64,000 bases of DNA from Bacillus methanolicus MGA3. GTDB taxonomy: Bacteria > Bacillota > Bacilli > Bacillales > Cytobacillaceae. The stretch is taken from assembly GCF_000724485.1 (NCBI RefSeq), contig NZ_CP007739.1, positions 2,884,001-2,948,000 of the forward strand. Direction: 5' to 3'. Numbering within the stretch: position 1 is the stretch's first letter; the number at the start of each line of letters is the position of its first letter. The translations under genes and the position numbers were made by a program. Below the pieces are notes generated by a model, which worked only from the letters and a program-made list of their open reading frames with translations, was not told the DNA's origin and ran no database searches. Positions 21,262 to 33,188 of this stretch are shown here, piece after piece.

Positions 21262-22212
21262 TTATGATTTGGATATTGGTTCACCGGCACGCAATTTTTC
21301 TGCGATTTCATCTATTTTTCTTAACCGGTGATTAATGCCCGATTTACTGATTGTTCCGCCAGAAACCATTTCTCCTAATTCCTTTAGCGTTATGTCCTGA
21401 TGGGCAATCCGAAGTTCAGCTATTTCCCTCAATTTTGCAGGCAGCACATGCAGCCCGACTGTCTGGTCAATGTAACGAATATTTTCCACTTGCCTAAGAG
21501 CCGCTCCAATTGTTTTATTTAAGTTTGCTGTTTCACAATTGACAAGACGGTTCACCGAATTTCTCATATCCCGGACGATCCGGACATCCTCGAATCTTAA
21601 TAAGGCATTATGGGCGCCAATAATGTTCAGAAATTCTGTAATTTTTTCTGCTTCTTTTAAATACGTAATATATCCTTTTTTACGTTCAAGTGTTTTGCTG
21701 TTAAGGTCAAACGTATTCATCAGCTCAGATAATGAGTCATTATGCTCTTTATATAATGAAAAAATTTCGAGGTGGTAAGAAGAGGTCTCAGGGTTATTCA
21801 CGGATCCTCCGGCAAGGAAAGCCCCTCTCAGATAAGAGCGCTTACAACATTTCTTTTTCACAAGTTCTCCGGATATATCATGAACAAACGTAAAGCCTTC
21901 TCCTAAAATTTTTAAGTCTTCTAATATGTCCTTTGCCTTGTCCGATAGCCGAACAATGTATACATTATTCTTTTTCAGGCGCATTTTCTTCCGGACAAGA
22001 AGTTCGATTTGAACATTGTAGTTTCGTTTGATTAATATATAAATTCTTCTTGCGATTGCCGCATTTTCTGTTTGAATATCAACGACAAGCTTTCGATTGG
22101 AAAAAGAAAGTGATCCATTCATTCGAATTAACGCAGATAGCTCCGCTTTTGCGCAGCAATCCTTTATTTCAAGATTAGTTAATTCCTTTTTCGTTTCCGA
22201 AGCGAAAGACAT
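21262..22212 (-). CDS. whiA: WhiA-family DNA-binding protein
   Basis: A 316-residue protein with a LAGLIDADG-like N-terminal fold ([24 protein letters not shown]) and a C-terminal helix-turn-helix ([34 protein letters not shown]). In Streptomyces it controls sporulation division; in Bacillus it binds DNA and influences cell division and chromosome segregation. The start is ATG at 22212 ([11 protein letters not shown]) after TGGAGGTGAGGGGG. Confidence 0.96.
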   Translation of the reverse strand: MSFASETKKELTNLEIKDCCAKAELSALIRMNGSLSFSNRKLVVDIQTENAAIARRIYILIKRNYNVQIELLVRKKMRLKKNNVYIVRLSDKAKDILEDLKILGEGFTFVHDISGELVKKKCCKRSYLRGAFLAGGSVNNPETSSYHLEIFSLYKEHNDSLSELMNTFDLNSKTLERKKGYITYLKEAEKITEFLNIIGAHNALLRFEDVRIVRDMRNSVNRLVNCETANLNKTIGAALRQVENIRYIDQTVGLHVLPAKLREIAELRIAHQDITLKELGEMVSGGTISKSGINHRLRKIDEIAEKLRAGEPISKS

Positions 22213-22252
22213 CCCCCTCACCTCCAGTTCAGACAAACAGCTTCTTTACCTA

Positions 22253-23236
22253 TTACGCATTAATTCTCTTTTTGGTTTCATCTAATAATAACGAATATAA
22301 TATTTCTGCAACTTTTTTTGTGTCATGGCGGATGACTCCGTTATCAAGGCTTACAATTTTACCGTAAACAACTTCCAATCCAAGTTCGTACAACTTTTGC
22401 AAGTCGTAGCGGACTGGCTGGGCAAGTTCTTCTTTATATCGTTTTTGTATATGACTTGGAATATCTTCGTTATTCACAAGGATTGTATCGATAAAAGAGC
22501 ATTTCATGTGCTCATATATTGCTTTCACATGGTCGCTTGCAGTAAAGTCATGCGTTTCGCCCGCCTGGGTCATAAGGTTGCAAATATATACCTTTTTCCC
22601 TTTTGACCGGCATACTTCATCACCAAGCTCTGGAACAAGCAAATTTGGCAGAATGCTTGTATATAAGCTTCCAGGTCCAATGATTATCATGTCTGCCTGC
22701 CTTATTGCCTGAATTGTTTCCGGAAGCGGTCTTATATTTTCCGGTGTTAAAAATACCCTTTTAATCCGTTTCCCCGAAAACGGGATTTTTGATTCGCCCG
22801 ACACAATTGTTCCGTCTTCCATCTCAGCATGCAAAACAACGCTTTGATTGGCTGCAGGCAGCACTTTTCCGCGGACATTTAGCACCTTGCTCATTTCTTG
22901 GATGGCATGCACAAAATTTCCTGTAATGGATGTCATTGCAGCAAGGATTAAATTTCCTAGTGAATGCCCTGAAAGCTCATTTGATGTGTTAAAACGGTGC
23001 TGGAACATTTTCTCAATGAGCGGTTCAACGTCTGATAAGGCCGCCAGTACGTTCCTTATATCACCTGGCGGTGGAATATGCATGTCGTCTCTGAGACGTC
23101 CGGAACTCCCTCCGTCATCTGCGACCGTGACAATTGCCGTTATATCAACAGGATATTGTTTTAATCCTCTCAAGAGAACCGGCAAACCTGTACCACCGCC
23201 GATGATGACAATTCTGGGCTGTCCATTCTTTATCAT
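22253..23236 (-). CDS. yvcK: YvcK/GlmR, UDP-sugar-binding gluconeogenesis factor
   Basis: A 327-residue CofD-like protein starting [26 protein letters not shown], with [23 protein letters not shown] and [17 protein letters not shown]. In B. subtilis it binds UDP-GlcNAc, stimulates GlmS and is needed for growth and normal shape on gluconeogenic carbon. Its ATG overlaps the rapZ stop (ATGA), indicating coupling. The nearby nagAB genes act on the same amino-sugar pool. Confidence 0.95.
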   Translation of the reverse strand: MIKNGQPRIVIIGGGTGLPVLLRGLKQYPVDITAIVTVADDGGSSGRLRDDMHIPPPGDIRNVLAALSDVEPLIEKMFQHRFNTSNELSGHSLGNLILAAMTSITGNFVHAIQEMSKVLNVRGKVLPAANQSVVLHAEMEDGTIVSGESKIPFSGKRIKRVFLTPENIRPLPETIQAIRQADMIIIGPGSLYTSILPNLLVPELGDEVCRSKGKKVYICNLMTQAGETHDFTASDHVKAIYEHMKCSFIDTILVNNEDIPSHIQKRYKEELAQPVRYDLQKLYELGLEVVYGKIVSLDNGVIRHDTKKVAEILYSLLLDETKKRINA

Positions 23237-24126
23237 GTTATTTTATCCTTTCTTATATCAATGTCTCGGTGCGTAATGCGTGTATTGTAATCTTCTTCAA
23301 AATAATGTCCAATGTATTCCGCTATTGCAACCGATCGATGCTGCCCGCCGGTGCAGCCAATGGCTACGACAAGCTGCGCTTTTCCTTCCCGCTTATAATG
23401 AGGAAGCATAAAACTGAGCAGTTCTGTTACTTTTTCTAAAAACTTTTGCGTTTCATTCCATTTGAGAACATAGCTGGAGACATCATCGTCAAGTCCTGTT
23501 TTTGGCCTCATATGATCAATATAATGTGGATTTGGCAAAAAGCGGACATCAAATACTAGATCTGCATCAATCGGAAGACCATGTTTAAAGCCAAAAGACA
23601 TGACATTTACCGTAAAGATCGTCTTTTTATTAGCTGAAAACTCGTTCAAGATTTTCTCGCGAAGTTCCCGCGGCTTCATTTGAGATGTATTATAGATTAT
23701 TTGGGCCCGGCCTTTTAATTCTTCCAACAAATTTCGTTCTAGCTTAATTCCTTCAAGGGGAAGACCGGAAGGAGCAAGCGGATGAGAGCGCCTTGTTTCT
23801 TTGTATCGCCTTACTAATGTAGAATCATCGGCATCAAGGAACAGAATTTGCGGAGTGACCCAGGATGTTTCATCCAGCTCATCGAGCGCTTTAAAAAGGT
23901 GGTCAAAGAATTCTCTTCCTCTTAAATCCATCACTAGCGCCACTTTATTCATCTTATTCCCAGACTCCTTCATCAGTTCTAGGAATTTAGGCAATAATGT
24001 CGGGGGCAAATTGTCGACACAGAAGAAACCAAGATCTTCAAAGCTATGAATCGCAACTGTTTTTCCTGCTCCTGACATTCCTGTAATGATGACCATTTGG
24101 ATATCATTTGCCGCACCGGTACTCAT
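23233..24126 (-). CDS. rapZ: RapZ/YvcJ nucleotide-binding protein
   Basis: A 297-residue protein with an N-terminal Walker A ([12 protein letters not shown]) and the conserved C-terminal part ([17 protein letters not shown]). In E. coli RapZ senses GlcN-6-P and delivers the small RNA GlmZ to RNase E; the Bacillus homologue YvcJ hydrolyses nucleotides and affects competence, with a less clear target. It lies between yvcI and yvcK in the standard order. Confidence 0.95.
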   Translation of the reverse strand: MSTGAANDIQMVIITGMSGAGKTVAIHSFEDLGFFCVDNLPPTLLPKFLELMKESGNKMNKVALVMDLRGREFFDHLFKALDELDETSWVTPQILFLDADDSTLVRRYKETRRSHPLAPSGLPLEGIKLERNLLEELKGRAQIIYNTSQMKPRELREKILNEFSANKKTIFTVNVMSFGFKHGLPIDADLVFDVRFLPNPHYIDHMRPKTGLDDDVSSYVLKWNETQKFLEKVTELLSFMLPHYKREGKAQLVVAIGCTGGQHRSVAIAEYIGHYFEEDYNTRITHRDIDIRKDKIT

Positions 24127-24153
24127 TTTCTCTCCCCCTTTATCAATGTGGTT

Positions 24154-24612
24154 CTAGCTTGGATCAAGTCGATAACTGATCAGCTCGAACTCCGGAGTGT
24201 ATGTAAATGTCCCAAAAATCACGCCTTTGCCATGGATCATATATTCAAGAATATGATGATCACCTGCTGCCATCGGAAGATTCTTTATATTCTCAAGTTC
24301 ATGCCAGGCAAGAATTCCTTCTTCGCTTTGATCTAAATTTATACCATCTGCTTCTGTGGCAAGAAAACTAAACATCATCCACTCAGACAACACTCGGTCG
24401 CCTTCCTTCATAATAAAAGTGAAAATCCCTTTTATTTTCGGGTTCCGCAAATAAATGCCTGTTTCTTCCCGAAACTCACGTATACAAGCTTCTTTTACCG
24501 ATTCACCCGGCTCCATCTTGCCGCCGGGAGCAACCCACCAGCTGCGGCGAGGCTTTTGTAAAAGAAGAACTTTATTATCTTTTAACAGTACGCAATTTGT
24601 CACCCGCTGCAC
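24154..24612 (-). CDS. yvcI: Nudix hydrolase YvcI
   Basis: A 152-residue protein with a full Nudix box: GGKMEPGESVKEACIREF then REETGI, fitting GX5EX7REUXEEXGU. The substrate is unknown. The start is uncertain: GTG at 24612 has a good SD (GAGGTGA), GTG at 24621 matches the B. subtilis length best, and ATG at 24651 lacks an SD. A 12-codon ORF (MLKYADKSVRLN) with its own SD AAGGAGA ends just before GAGGTGA and might couple translation. Confidence 0.88.
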   Translation of the reverse strand: MQRVTNCVLLKDNKVLLLQKPRRSWWVAPGGKMEPGESVKEACIREFREETGIYLRNPKIKGIFTFIMKEGDRVLSEWMMFSFLATEADGINLDQSEEGILAWHELENIKNLPMAAGDHHILEYMIHGKGVIFGTFTYTPEFELISYRLDPS

Positions 24613-24997
24613 TTTCGTCACCTCAATTAAGCCGTACGCTTTTATCTGCATACTTCAACATGCTAAAGTTATCTCCTTCTTTTCATTATACTATTTTTGT
24701 AAATCAGCCACAATTAATAGTAAAGCGATAAATATAGTAAAAAACAGAACAAAAAAAGAGCACAGGATGCCTGTGCTGATTAAAGGATTATATTTTAAAA
24801 GGGGGTCAATTTCTTTTATTATCATACCCAAAGATTATTTCACTTCTGTTACAGGAGAATTAAAACATAATTACTTTTTTGCAAAACTCTTCCTCTACAT
24901 AATTCGACAAATGCATATCCCATTCCCCCGTAAACACGTTAAACTAATGAAGGACGGGCCCTCATTGCTTTAATGAAGGACTGTCCCCATCTGTTTT
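24613..24997. other. 385-bp gap between yvcI and trxB
   Basis: It holds the yvcI leader with a possible 12-codon ORF (about 24660-24622), the trxB terminator at 24751-24777, and near 24950-24985 an imperfect hairpin (CCTCATT/AATGAAGG inside GGAC...GTCC). I see no supportable gene in the rest. Confidence 0.6.
24751..24777 (-). terminator. Intrinsic terminator of trxB
   Basis: Reverse strand AGCACAGG-CAT-CCTGTGCT (24777-24759) then TTTTTTT. It lies about 220 nt past the trxB stop, so the mRNA has a long 3' UTR. Confidence 0.8.
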
Positions 24998-26002
<1,005 letters not shown>

Positions 26003-26067
26003 TCACCTTATTATTTCCTATCTACACCTATCCTATAAGACCCAAGTATTAATGTCCAAAATATTGC

Positions 26068-27564
26068 TCACCGGAGACAGCTGTTCACCAATTTTATATA
26101 TTTTTGCAATGTGGACAAAGAAACCCCATACATGCTGGCGATTGATTTCTGCGATTCTTTTTCATCCCGCAATTTATGCCAGCTATACTCAATGGCGCCT
26201 GCCCATGCTTTTTTATTTTTAAGGGTAATGTTTGATTTTGCAGCTTCTGCAAAAACAGAAAACCATAGTAAATACAGCCCAACTTGTTTTGTTCCAATCG
26301 GCTGATGTATTTCATATAAAACTTCTGCAATTTCATGTGCCATTTTTACAAACTGGTTGCCGGCTTTATTTTTTATAAAAAATAAATATTCTTGTTCTAA
26401 TTCGGATAGTTTCGTGTTTGAAACAACTTGTCTCGATGCAAGAATTTCATCTTTTTGGCCAGAAAGAGAGGTTAAAAAAATGGCAAAAAGCCTCTCTTCG
26501 ATATAGTCGCTTTCGTATTTTTTCAGAATCGAGGCAATATGGTCTTCAAAGCCTCTGACAGAAGGTCTTTCCTCATTCCACGGTTCAAGGCCGGCTTTTT
26601 CAGGATTGAATTCTAATACCTTTTTCCAAATATTGCGGGCTGCTTGTTCCCTCCCGGTATAATACGAAGAAATGGACAGCCAGTAGTAAAATCCCCCATC
26701 TCCGTCATATCCTTGCTTATAAAGCTTCTTTAGCCAGCAATAAGCCAGTCCATATTCGCCAATTAACGCAAAAGTAGCCCCAAGCTTAAACTGATGCTCG
26801 CTTGAGAGCGGTTTAATTTTCTCCAAGGCTTCTTTCAGTTTCTTTACATCTTTAGTTTTACTCTGGTAAAAAGAAAATACCAATTTATTGCAAAGGGCAT
26901 GTAAATTGCCCGGATTTAAACGCAAAACTTCATTTAATATATCCTCGGCTTTTTTAATTTCTCCGAGATAAAAGTATGCAAGCGCAAGGTTATTATAGGC
27001 AGACCAATATTCCGGGTACTCCTTAATTACTCCATTTAATAATTCAATTGCCTTTGGAAAATGGCCTGATTCAAGCAGTTCGCGAGCCTGTTCTTGTTTA
27101 ATGATGAGGTCATCCTCTTCATACAGCTCTTCTCCAAGCTCTTCCGATTCCAAATTCAACAGATAGAGCAAGTCCTTTGTATCTTCCGTAAATTCGCCGT
27201 CCTGATCTAATTCTAAATAGAGTTTAGCATGGTGGCGGGCATCTTTGAAAAATCCGAGATGGGCATAATTATTTGCTAGAAAATAGTGGCATTCCACCAT
27301 TTCTTCATCCAATTCTTCGAGGATAAAATGCAAAAGACGATTTGAATTTTGGTACTCTCCCAACTCTGTATAAACAATTGCCAGCTGGCAGGCAATCATT
27401 GGCTCGCCAGGTTCCAGCTGCATGGCACGCTGCAAATATTTTTTTGCTTTTTGAAAATCCCGCCTCTGATATGCTTTTATCCCCTTTGTGAAGTAATACT
27501 CCCCTGTTGGAATAAATGAAAGTAACATTCCCTTTTGATGTCTTGCTTTTGAATCGTTCCCCAT
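26068..27564 (-). CDS. yvcD: Tetratricopeptide-repeat protein YvcD
   Basis: A 498-residue cytoplasmic protein rich in TPR motifs, for example AIVYTELGEYQNSNRLLHFI, YWSAYNNLALAYFYLGEIKK and FALIGEYGLAYCWLKKLY. The C-terminus (QKSIASMYGVSLSTLQKYIKLV) resembles a helix-turn-helix. The molecular role is unknown; the place between his genes and trxB matches B. subtilis yvcD. The start is ATG at 27564 after GGAGGATTGC. Confidence 0.88.
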   Translation of the reverse strand: MGNDSKARHQKGMLLSFIPTGEYYFTKGIKAYQRRDFQKAKKYLQRAMQLEPGEPMIACQLAIVYTELGEYQNSNRLLHFILEELDEEMVECHYFLANNYAHLGFFKDARHHAKLYLELDQDGEFTEDTKDLLYLLNLESEELGEELYEEDDLIIKQEQARELLESGHFPKAIELLNGVIKEYPEYWSAYNNLALAYFYLGEIKKAEDILNEVLRLNPGNLHALCNKLVFSFYQSKTKDVKKLKEALEKIKPLSSEHQFKLGATFALIGEYGLAYCWLKKLYKQGYDGDGGFYYWLSISSYYTGREQAARNIWKKVLEFNPEKAGLEPWNEERPSVRGFEDHIASILKKYESDYIEERLFAIFLTSLSGQKDEILASRQVVSNTKLSELEQEYLFFIKNKAGNQFVKMAHEIAEVLYEIHQPIGTKQVGLYLLWFSVFAEAAKSNITLKNKKAWAGAIEYSWHKLRDEKESQKSIASMYGVSLSTLQKYIKLVNSCLR

Positions 27565-27651
27565 GCAATCCTCCAATTATCATTGTTAACTACGATAGTA
27601 TAACATAAGAGCAAGCCGAAAGAGAAGGGGATCTTGAAGGAACTGAATCAA

Positions 27652-27684
27652 GGGCCAGGCCCTCAACGATCGAGGACCTGGCCC
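27652..27684. repeat. Hairpin GGGCCAGGCCCTC / GAGGACCTGGCCC after the his operon
   Basis: A dyad with an 8-bp outer stem (27652-27659 with 27677-27684) and a 4-bp inner stem CCTC/GAGG. No T run follows on the his strand, so it is not a standard terminator; it may stabilise the 3' end or be a REP-like repeat. Confidence 0.5.
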
Positions 27685-27694
27685 CAAAAATATT

Positions 27695-28348
27695 TTATTT
27701 ATTTTCGTGCCGTTTGGATAAGACTTTGAGAATTTCTTTGAATGGAAGCTGCTGTTCTCTTAGAAGCACCATTAAGTGATAAAGCAAATCTGCTGCTTCC
27801 CACTTTAACTCATCCGCATCGCGGTTTTTTGCGGCGATGATAACTTCTGAAGCCTCTTCACCGACCTTTTTCAAAATCTTATCAACGCCTTTTTCAAACA
27901 AATAAGTCGTATAGGCTCCTTCCGGGCGTTCCCGCTCGCGCTCTTCAATCACCTTTTCTAGAGTTTGCAAAATTTGATAATCTTGCAGGCTTCCCGAAGC
28001 TGCTTCAGACACCTCTACAATTTCCTCGCTTTTATAGAAACTTTCTGTAAAGCAACTGACAGACCCTGTATGGCATGCCGGCCCGGCAGGCTGAACAAGG
28101 ACGAGAATTGCATCCTGATCACAATCATACTTCAATTCAACAATCTTCTGTGTATTTCCACTCGTTTCCCCTTTATGCCAGAGCTTCTGGCGCGAACGGC
28201 TGTAAAACCATGTCTCTCCCGTCTCCATCGTTTTCCTGAGAGATTCGCGGTTCATATATGCCAGCGTAAGAACCTCTTTCGTTGACGCATCCTGGACAAT
28301 TGCTGGGACAAGCCCTTTTTCATCAAATTTGATCGATTCCATGTTCAT
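27695..28348 (-). CDS. hisI: Bifunctional phosphoribosyl-AMP cyclohydrolase / phosphoribosyl-ATP pyrophosphatase
   Basis: A 217-residue HisIE fusion catalysing steps 2 and 3 of histidine synthesis. The HisI half has [26 protein letters not shown] and the metal site [21 protein letters not shown]; the HisE half (from about 115) has [17 protein letters not shown] and [12 protein letters not shown]. Its ATG overlaps the hisF stop. It is the last gene of the operon. Confidence 0.96.
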   Translation of the reverse strand: MNMESIKFDEKGLVPAIVQDASTKEVLTLAYMNRESLRKTMETGETWFYSRSRQKLWHKGETSGNTQKIVELKYDCDQDAILVLVQPAGPACHTGSVSCFTESFYKSEEIVEVSEAASGSLQDYQILQTLEKVIEERERERPEGAYTTYLFEKGVDKILKKVGEEASEVIIAAKNRDADELKWEAADLLYHLMVLLREQQLPFKEILKVLSKRHENK

Positions 28349-29103
28349 CGAACATGCACCCCATTCTTTTTCAAAAAGTCCTTCACTTCACTTACAGATG
28401 TCTCTTTATAGTGAAAAATCGAAGCTGCCAATGCGGCATCCGCTTTCCCTTTCAAAAATACTTCGACAAAATGTTCCGCGTTTCCCGCTCCGCCGGATGC
28501 GATCACTGGTACACTGACTGCCTCGCTGACTGCTTTCGTTAACGATAGATCAAAACCTTTTTTCTCGCCATCGCTGTCCATGCTTGTCAGCAATATTTCA
28601 CCTGCTCCCCGCTTAACCGCTTCCTTTGCCCAATCGATCACTTCCCATTCGGTCGGCTTTCTGCCTCCGTGCGTATACACCCGCCATGAGCCTAATTCAG
28701 GGTCATATTTTGCATCAATTGCAACGACGATGCACTGAGAACCGAAAAAGTCCGCCCCTTCCGTAATTAAAGAAGGATTCAATACAGCCGCGGTATTAAG
28801 TGAAACTTTATCGGCACCGGCTCGTAAAATACGCTTCATATCTTCCAACGAGTTAATACCGCCTCCGACTGTAAATGGAATCGCCAGTTCCGATGCAACT
28901 GCCTTTACGACATCAACCATTGTTTTCCGGCCTTCGTGGGATGCACTAATATCAAGGAAGACAAGCTCATCCGCCCCTTGCTCGTCATAAATGCGCGCCA
29001 GTTCAACAGGGTCGCCCGCATCACGGAGTTGAACGAATTGAATTCCTTTGACAACCCGCCCATCTTTCACATCTAGACAGGGAATGATTCGTTTTGTCAG
29101 CAT
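28345..29103 (-). CDS. hisF: Imidazole glycerol phosphate synthase, cyclase subunit
   Basis: A 252-residue (beta/alpha)8 barrel: [20 protein letters not shown] has the first catalytic Asp, [14 protein letters not shown] binds phosphate, and [15 protein letters not shown] has the second Asp. It receives ammonia from HisH and makes IGP and AICAR. It overlaps hisI by 4 bp and abuts hisA. Confidence 0.97.
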   Translation of the reverse strand: MLTKRIIPCLDVKDGRVVKGIQFVQLRDAGDPVELARIYDEQGADELVFLDISASHEGRKTMVDVVKAVASELAIPFTVGGGINSLEDMKRILRAGADKVSLNTAAVLNPSLITEGADFFGSQCIVVAIDAKYDPELGSWRVYTHGGRKPTEWEVIDWAKEAVKRGAGEILLTSMDSDGEKKGFDLSLTKAVSEAVSVPVIASGGAGNAEHFVEVFLKGKADAALAASIFHYKETSVSEVKDFLKKNGVHVR

Positions 29104-29834
29104 CAGCCATTCACCTCTCTCAGCGCTTCTCTAACGGAAAAACGTCCTTCATAAATGGCTTTGCCGACAATCGCACCGCTTACGCCTTTCATTGAAAAAG
29201 CTTTTAACTTTTGCAAATCCTCAATGGAGCTTACGCCGCCGGAAGCAATAACACTTTTTCCCGTTTCTTCAGCCATTTCCCGTACAGCTTCCAAATTAGG
29301 GCCTGAAAGCATTCCATCGGTTGCAATATCGGTAAAAATAAACGTTTCTGCGCCGGCATCAGCAAAGTGTTTTCCTAACTCGACTGCTTTCGTTTCACTT
29401 GTTTTCAGCCAGCCATGAGTAGCAACATATCCGTTTTTCGCATCAATGCCAACGGCAATTTTTTTACCGTACTTTCGAATCATTTCAATTGCAAACTCCG
29501 GATTGGATACCGCCACACTGCCAATGATGACTCGCTCCACGCCATTTTCCAAATAATGAACAATATCATTTTCCGTCCGTATGCCGCCGCCTATTTGGAC
29601 TTTTACCTCCAGCTCACGGGCAGCTCTAATAACAAATTCATCATTAACCCGTTTTCCATCCTTTGCGCCGTCAAGGTCAACCATATGAATCCATTCCGCA
29701 CCTTCAGCAGCAAACCAGGCCGCCATTTCAAACGGAGAGTCTCCATAAACCGTCTCTTTCTCATAATCGCCTTGAAGAAGCCGAACGCATTTTCCGCCGC
29801 GCATATCAATCGCGGGGTATATAGTAAAAGCCAT
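29103..29834 (-). CDS. hisA: ProFAR isomerase
   Basis: A 243-residue barrel related to His[22 protein letters not shown] carries the catalytic Asp, [12 protein letters not shown] a phosphate site, and [14 protein letters not shown] the second Asp. The start is ATG at 29834 after AAAGGATGACGG; the frame is open upstream but that sequence is not homologous to HisA. It ends at the hisF start. Confidence 0.96.
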   Translation of the reverse strand: MAFTIYPAIDMRGGKCVRLLQGDYEKETVYGDSPFEMAAWFAAEGAEWIHMVDLDGAKDGKRVNDEFVIRAARELEVKVQIGGGIRTENDIVHYLENGVERVIIGSVAVSNPEFAIEMIRKYGKKIAVGIDAKNGYVATHGWLKTSETKAVELGKHFADAGAETFIFTDIATDGMLSGPNLEAVREMAEETGKSVIASGGVSSIEDLQKLKAFSMKGVSGAIVGKAIYEGRFSVREALREVNG

Positions 29835-29917
29835 TACACCGTCATCCTTTCCCCTGCCATCTAAATAAGAAGAAACTTTCACCAATGAGGGCTGTGATCA
29901 TTTAACACTTCGGGCAG

Positions 29918-30556
29918 CTATCCCACAAAGCTTAAAGACTCGGTAAGTGCGACAAAATTACGCAAAAGCTGCATACCTAATGTTCCGCTTTTTTCAGGAT
30001 GGAATTGCATTCCATAAACATTTCCTCTTCCAACTACCGCCGGAACCTTTACGTCATAATCGGTATCCGCAATCACGACGTCACGCTCTCCCGGACTTAC
30101 ATAATAAGAGTGGACAAAATAAACATACCCGCCAGTTATATTTTCCAAAATAGGAGACGGGGCAGCCAGATTTAGCTTGTTCCATCCCATATGCGGGACT
30201 TTATACGTCTCCCCCTGTTCCGTGATTCCCGGGAAACGGTGGACTTTTCCGGGAAGCAGCGACAGCCCTTGCGTCAAGCCGTTTTCTTCGCTTTCCTCAA
30301 AAAGAAGCTGCATGCCGAGGCAAATGCCAAGCAAAGGCCGGCCGCTTTGGACATACTCTTTTACCATATCGGTGAGCCCGGACTCATTCAGTCTGGCCAT
30401 TGCATCCCGGAAAGAGCCGACGCCTGGTAAAATTAAAGCGCTTGCGCCACGCAGCTCCTGCCGGTCCTCAAATATGAAATAAGATGCACCTAACCGTTCA
30501 AGCGCCTTACTTACACTAAACAAATTTCCCATTCCATAGTCAATGATGCCGATCAT
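29918..30556 (-). CDS. hisH: Imidazole glycerol phosphate synthase, glutamine amidotransferase subunit
   Basis: A 212-residue class I glutaminase: MIGIIDYGMGNLFSVSKAL, oxyanion strand ILPGVGSF, nucleophile GICLGMQLLFE, and His/Glu in MQFHPEKSG. It supplies ammonia to HisF. An 83-bp gap separates it from hisA. Confidence 0.97.
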   Translation of the reverse strand: MIGIIDYGMGNLFSVSKALERLGASYFIFEDRQELRGASALILPGVGSFRDAMARLNESGLTDMVKEYVQSGRPLLGICLGMQLLFEESEENGLTQGLSLLPGKVHRFPGITEQGETYKVPHMGWNKLNLAAPSPILENITGGYVYFVHSYYVSPGERDVVIADTDYDVKVPAVVGRGNVYGMQFHPEKSGTLGMQLLRNFVALTESLSFVG

Positions 30557-30621
30557 TTATAAAACCCCTTTCGTAAAGCTCCCGGCTTACTTTAACGCGT
30601 TAAAGTAGTACGAGTCTTGCC

Positions 30622-31209
30622 CTATAACATCCCCTTCGTAGACGGAATCCCTTTCACCCGGGGATCGATCATTGTCGCCTCATCAAGAGCGCGGCCAAGT
30701 GCCTTAAAAATTGCTTCGATCATATGGTGCGTGTTTTGTCCATAATGTACAATCACATGAAGATTCATCCGCGCCTCCAGGGCAAGCTTCCATAAAAACT
30801 CGTGGACGAGCTCTGTATCAAAACTTCCTACCTTTTGGATTGGAAACTCAGCGCGCATTTCCAGATGAGGACGGTTGCTCAAATCGACAACAACTTGAGC
30901 GAGAGCTTCATCCATCGGAACAAAAGCATTTCCATAACGACGGATTCCTTTCTTATCGCCTAGTGCTTCACGGAGAGCCTGTCCAAGGCATATGCCGATA
31001 TCTTCTGTTGTATGGTGGTCATCAACTTCAATATCGCCTTTAGCATCAACTGTCAGGTTAAACTGGCCGTGTTTCGTAAACAGATCGAGCATGTGAGTCA
31101 TAAACGGCACACCGGTTTCGATGTCCGACTTGCCTTCACCGTCGATTGAAAACGTTAGTTTAATATCCGTTTCGTTCGTTTTTCGATTTATACTTGAGGT
31201 TCTTTCCAT
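30622..31209 (-). CDS. hisB: Imidazoleglycerol-phosphate dehydratase
   Basis: A 195-residue monofunctional HisB. The histidine clusters bind two Mn2+: THMLDLFTKHG, DDHHTTEDIGI and IVHYGQNTHHMIEA. It forms imidazole acetol phosphate. Unlike the enterobacterial form it has no phosphatase domain. Confidence 0.97.
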   Translation of the reverse strand: MERTSSINRKTNETDIKLTFSIDGEGKSDIETGVPFMTHMLDLFTKHGQFNLTVDAKGDIEVDDHHTTEDIGICLGQALREALGDKKGIRRYGNAFVPMDEALAQVVVDLSNRPHLEMRAEFPIQKVGSFDTELVHEFLWKLALEARMNLHVIVHYGQNTHHMIEAIFKALGRALDEATMIDPRVKGIPSTKGML

Positions 31210-31250
31210 CCTATTGCCTCCATCACGAATGGTTCTTCAATCTTTTTTCT

Positions 31251-32519
31251 TCAATCCTTAAATCTTGCTTCCACTGCCCGGGCATGTGCTTCAAGCCCTT
31301 CTAAACGGGCAAACACAGCAATTTTATCTTTATTTTGCTCGAGTGCTGTTTGACTGTAAGCAATAATACTTGATTTTTTTTGAAAATCCTCGACACTAAG
31401 CGGACTGGAAAACCGCGCTGTTCCATTTGTCGGCAGCACATGGTTAGGTCCGGCAAAATAGTCGCCGACCGGTTCAGAGCTGAATCTGCCGATAAAAATG
31501 GCTCCGGCATGACGGATTTTTCCTAAAAGCTCCATGGCATTCTTTGTGATGATCTCAAGATGCTCAGGCGCCAGAGCATTAATTGTTTCAACTGCTTCAT
31601 CCATATTTTCCGCGACATAAATCGCTCCGAAATCTGCAATCGATTGAGCCGCAATCTCTTTGCGGGGAAGTTCGGAAAGCTGTTTTTCCACTTCAAAAGC
31701 AACATCGTTTGCCAGTTTCTCTGATGTTGTCACAAGAATGCTGCATGCCCGTCTATCATGTTCCGCCTGCGATAATAGATCGGCAGCTATTTCATGCGCC
31801 CTTGCCGAATCATCAGCCAGCACGGCAATTTCACTTGGTCCGGCGATCATGTCAATGTCAACATCGCCAAACACTTCTCTTTTGGCCAGTGCTACATAAA
31901 TATTTCCGGGACCGGTAATTTTATCAACAGGTCTGATTGTTTCTGTTCCATAAGCAAGCGCCGCTATCGCCTGCGCTCCCCCGACCTTATAAATCTCTTT
32001 CACTCCGGCAATCCTTGCCGCCACTAACACGGCTGGCGGAAGTTTGCCATTTCGGTCAGGCGGAGAAACCATAACAATCCGCTTTACACCTGCCACTTTA
32101 GCCGGAATCACATTCATCAGCACCGAAGAAGGGTAGGCAGCCGTTCCGCCCGGTACATAAACGCCGGCAGAATCCAACGGCGTTATTTTTTGTCCGAGAA
32201 TCGTCCCCGTTTCATCGGTTGACATCCAGGAAGGCCGCAATTGTCTTTCATGAAAAGCGCGAACGTTCTCTGCCGCATCCTCAATAATCGAAACCATGTG
32301 CCCACTGATTTCATTAAATGCCTCTTCCATTTCTTCTTCCGTTACGATTAAAGAAGACAACCGGATTCCATCGAATCTCTCTGTATACTCAAGTAAGGCA
32401 GAATCGCCTTTTTCTCGAACTACCCTGATGATTTCTTTTACAGCAGCCCGCTGTTGTTCTGTTCCGCTGTCAACCGTTCTTTTAATCGAAATGAGATCCT
32501 TGACCTTTAATATTTTCAC
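31251..32519 (-). CDS. hisD: Histidinol dehydrogenase
   Basis: A 422-residue Zn2+ and NAD-dependent enzyme for the last two oxidations. Motifs are [47 protein letters not shown] (zinc and catalytic) and [19 protein letters not shown] choose GTG at 32519 (MKILKV) behind AAAGGGTGGAAG; the in-frame GTG at 32528 is part of the SD. Confidence 0.96.
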   Translation of the reverse strand: MKILKVKDLISIKRTVDSGTEQQRAAVKEIIRVVREKGDSALLEYTERFDGIRLSSLIVTEEEMEEAFNEISGHMVSIIEDAAENVRAFHERQLRPSWMSTDETGTILGQKITPLDSAGVYVPGGTAAYPSSVLMNVIPAKVAGVKRIVMVSPPDRNGKLPPAVLVAARIAGVKEIYKVGGAQAIAALAYGTETIRPVDKITGPGNIYVALAKREVFGDVDIDMIAGPSEIAVLADDSARAHEIAADLLSQAEHDRRACSILVTTSEKLANDVAFEVEKQLSELPRKEIAAQSIADFGAIYVAENMDEAVETINALAPEHLEIITKNAMELLGKIRHAGAIFIGRFSSEPVGDYFAGPNHVLPTNGTARFSSPLSVEDFQKKSSIIAYSQTALEQNKDKIAVFARLEGLEAHARAVEARFKD

Positions 32520-32540
32520 ATCTTCCACCCTTTCAGATGC

Positions 32541-33188
32541 TTACGGCTGATGGACAATCTGCTCCTCGATTACCGTGCTTAGCCGTTCCACAAGCTCACT
32601 GATTCGCTCATCTTTCATCCGATAGCTTACCGGGTTGACGACAAGCCGCGATGTAATATCAACAATCCGTTCATATTCAACAAGACCGTTTTCCTTCAAT
32701 GTACGTCCAGTTGAAACAATATCAACAATTCGGTCAGAAAGTCCGATTAACGGCGCCAATTCAATTGATCCGTTTAATTTTATTATTTCTACCTGTTCTC
32801 CTTGCTCACGAAAATAAGCTGCAGCCACATTCGGATATTTCGTCGCTACTTTAGGAGCGACATCATTCATTTTCGTATTTGGGAGCCCGGCAACCGCAAG
32901 ATAGCAATGGCTGATTTTTAAGTCGAGCAGTTCGTAAACATCCCGTTCCTCTTCAAGCATAACATCTTTTCCCGCAATCCCAAGATCTGCCACACCGTGC
33001 TCCACATAAGTCAGAACATCAATCGGCTTTGCCAGGATAAAGCGCATCCGTTCTTCTTCCACATCAATGATCAGTTTCCGTGAATCTTCAAATTCGGGAG
33101 GCAAACGGTAGCCAGCCATTCTCAATAGCTCAACAGCTTCTTCAAAAATCCGGCCTTTCGGCATTGCAACCGTTAAAAACTCACTCAT
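32541..33188 (-). CDS. hisG: ATP phosphoribosyltransferase, short catalytic form
   Basis: A 215-residue HisG(S). It has [15 protein letters not shown], the PRPP-binding loop [14 protein letters not shown], and [11 protein letters not shown]. Short HisG lacks the C-terminal regulatory domain and needs HisZ, encoded immediately upstream. It abuts hisZ (ends share base 33188). Confidence 0.97.
   Translation of the reverse strand: MSEFLTVAMPKGRIFEEAVELLRMAGYRLPPEFEDSRKLIIDVEEERMRFILAKPIDVLTYVEHGVADLGIAGKDVMLEEERDVYELLDLKISHCYLAVAGLPNTKMNDVAPKVATKYPNVAAAYFREQGEQVEIIKLNGSIELAPLIGLSDRIVDIVSTGRTLKENGLVEYERIVDITSRLVVNPVSYRMKDERISELVERLSTVIEEQIVHQP

Noticed and set aside
27652..27684. Simple intrinsic terminator for the his operon
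   Set aside because: The dyad is strong but no T run follows on the his strand, so I list it as a hairpin repeat rather than a terminator.
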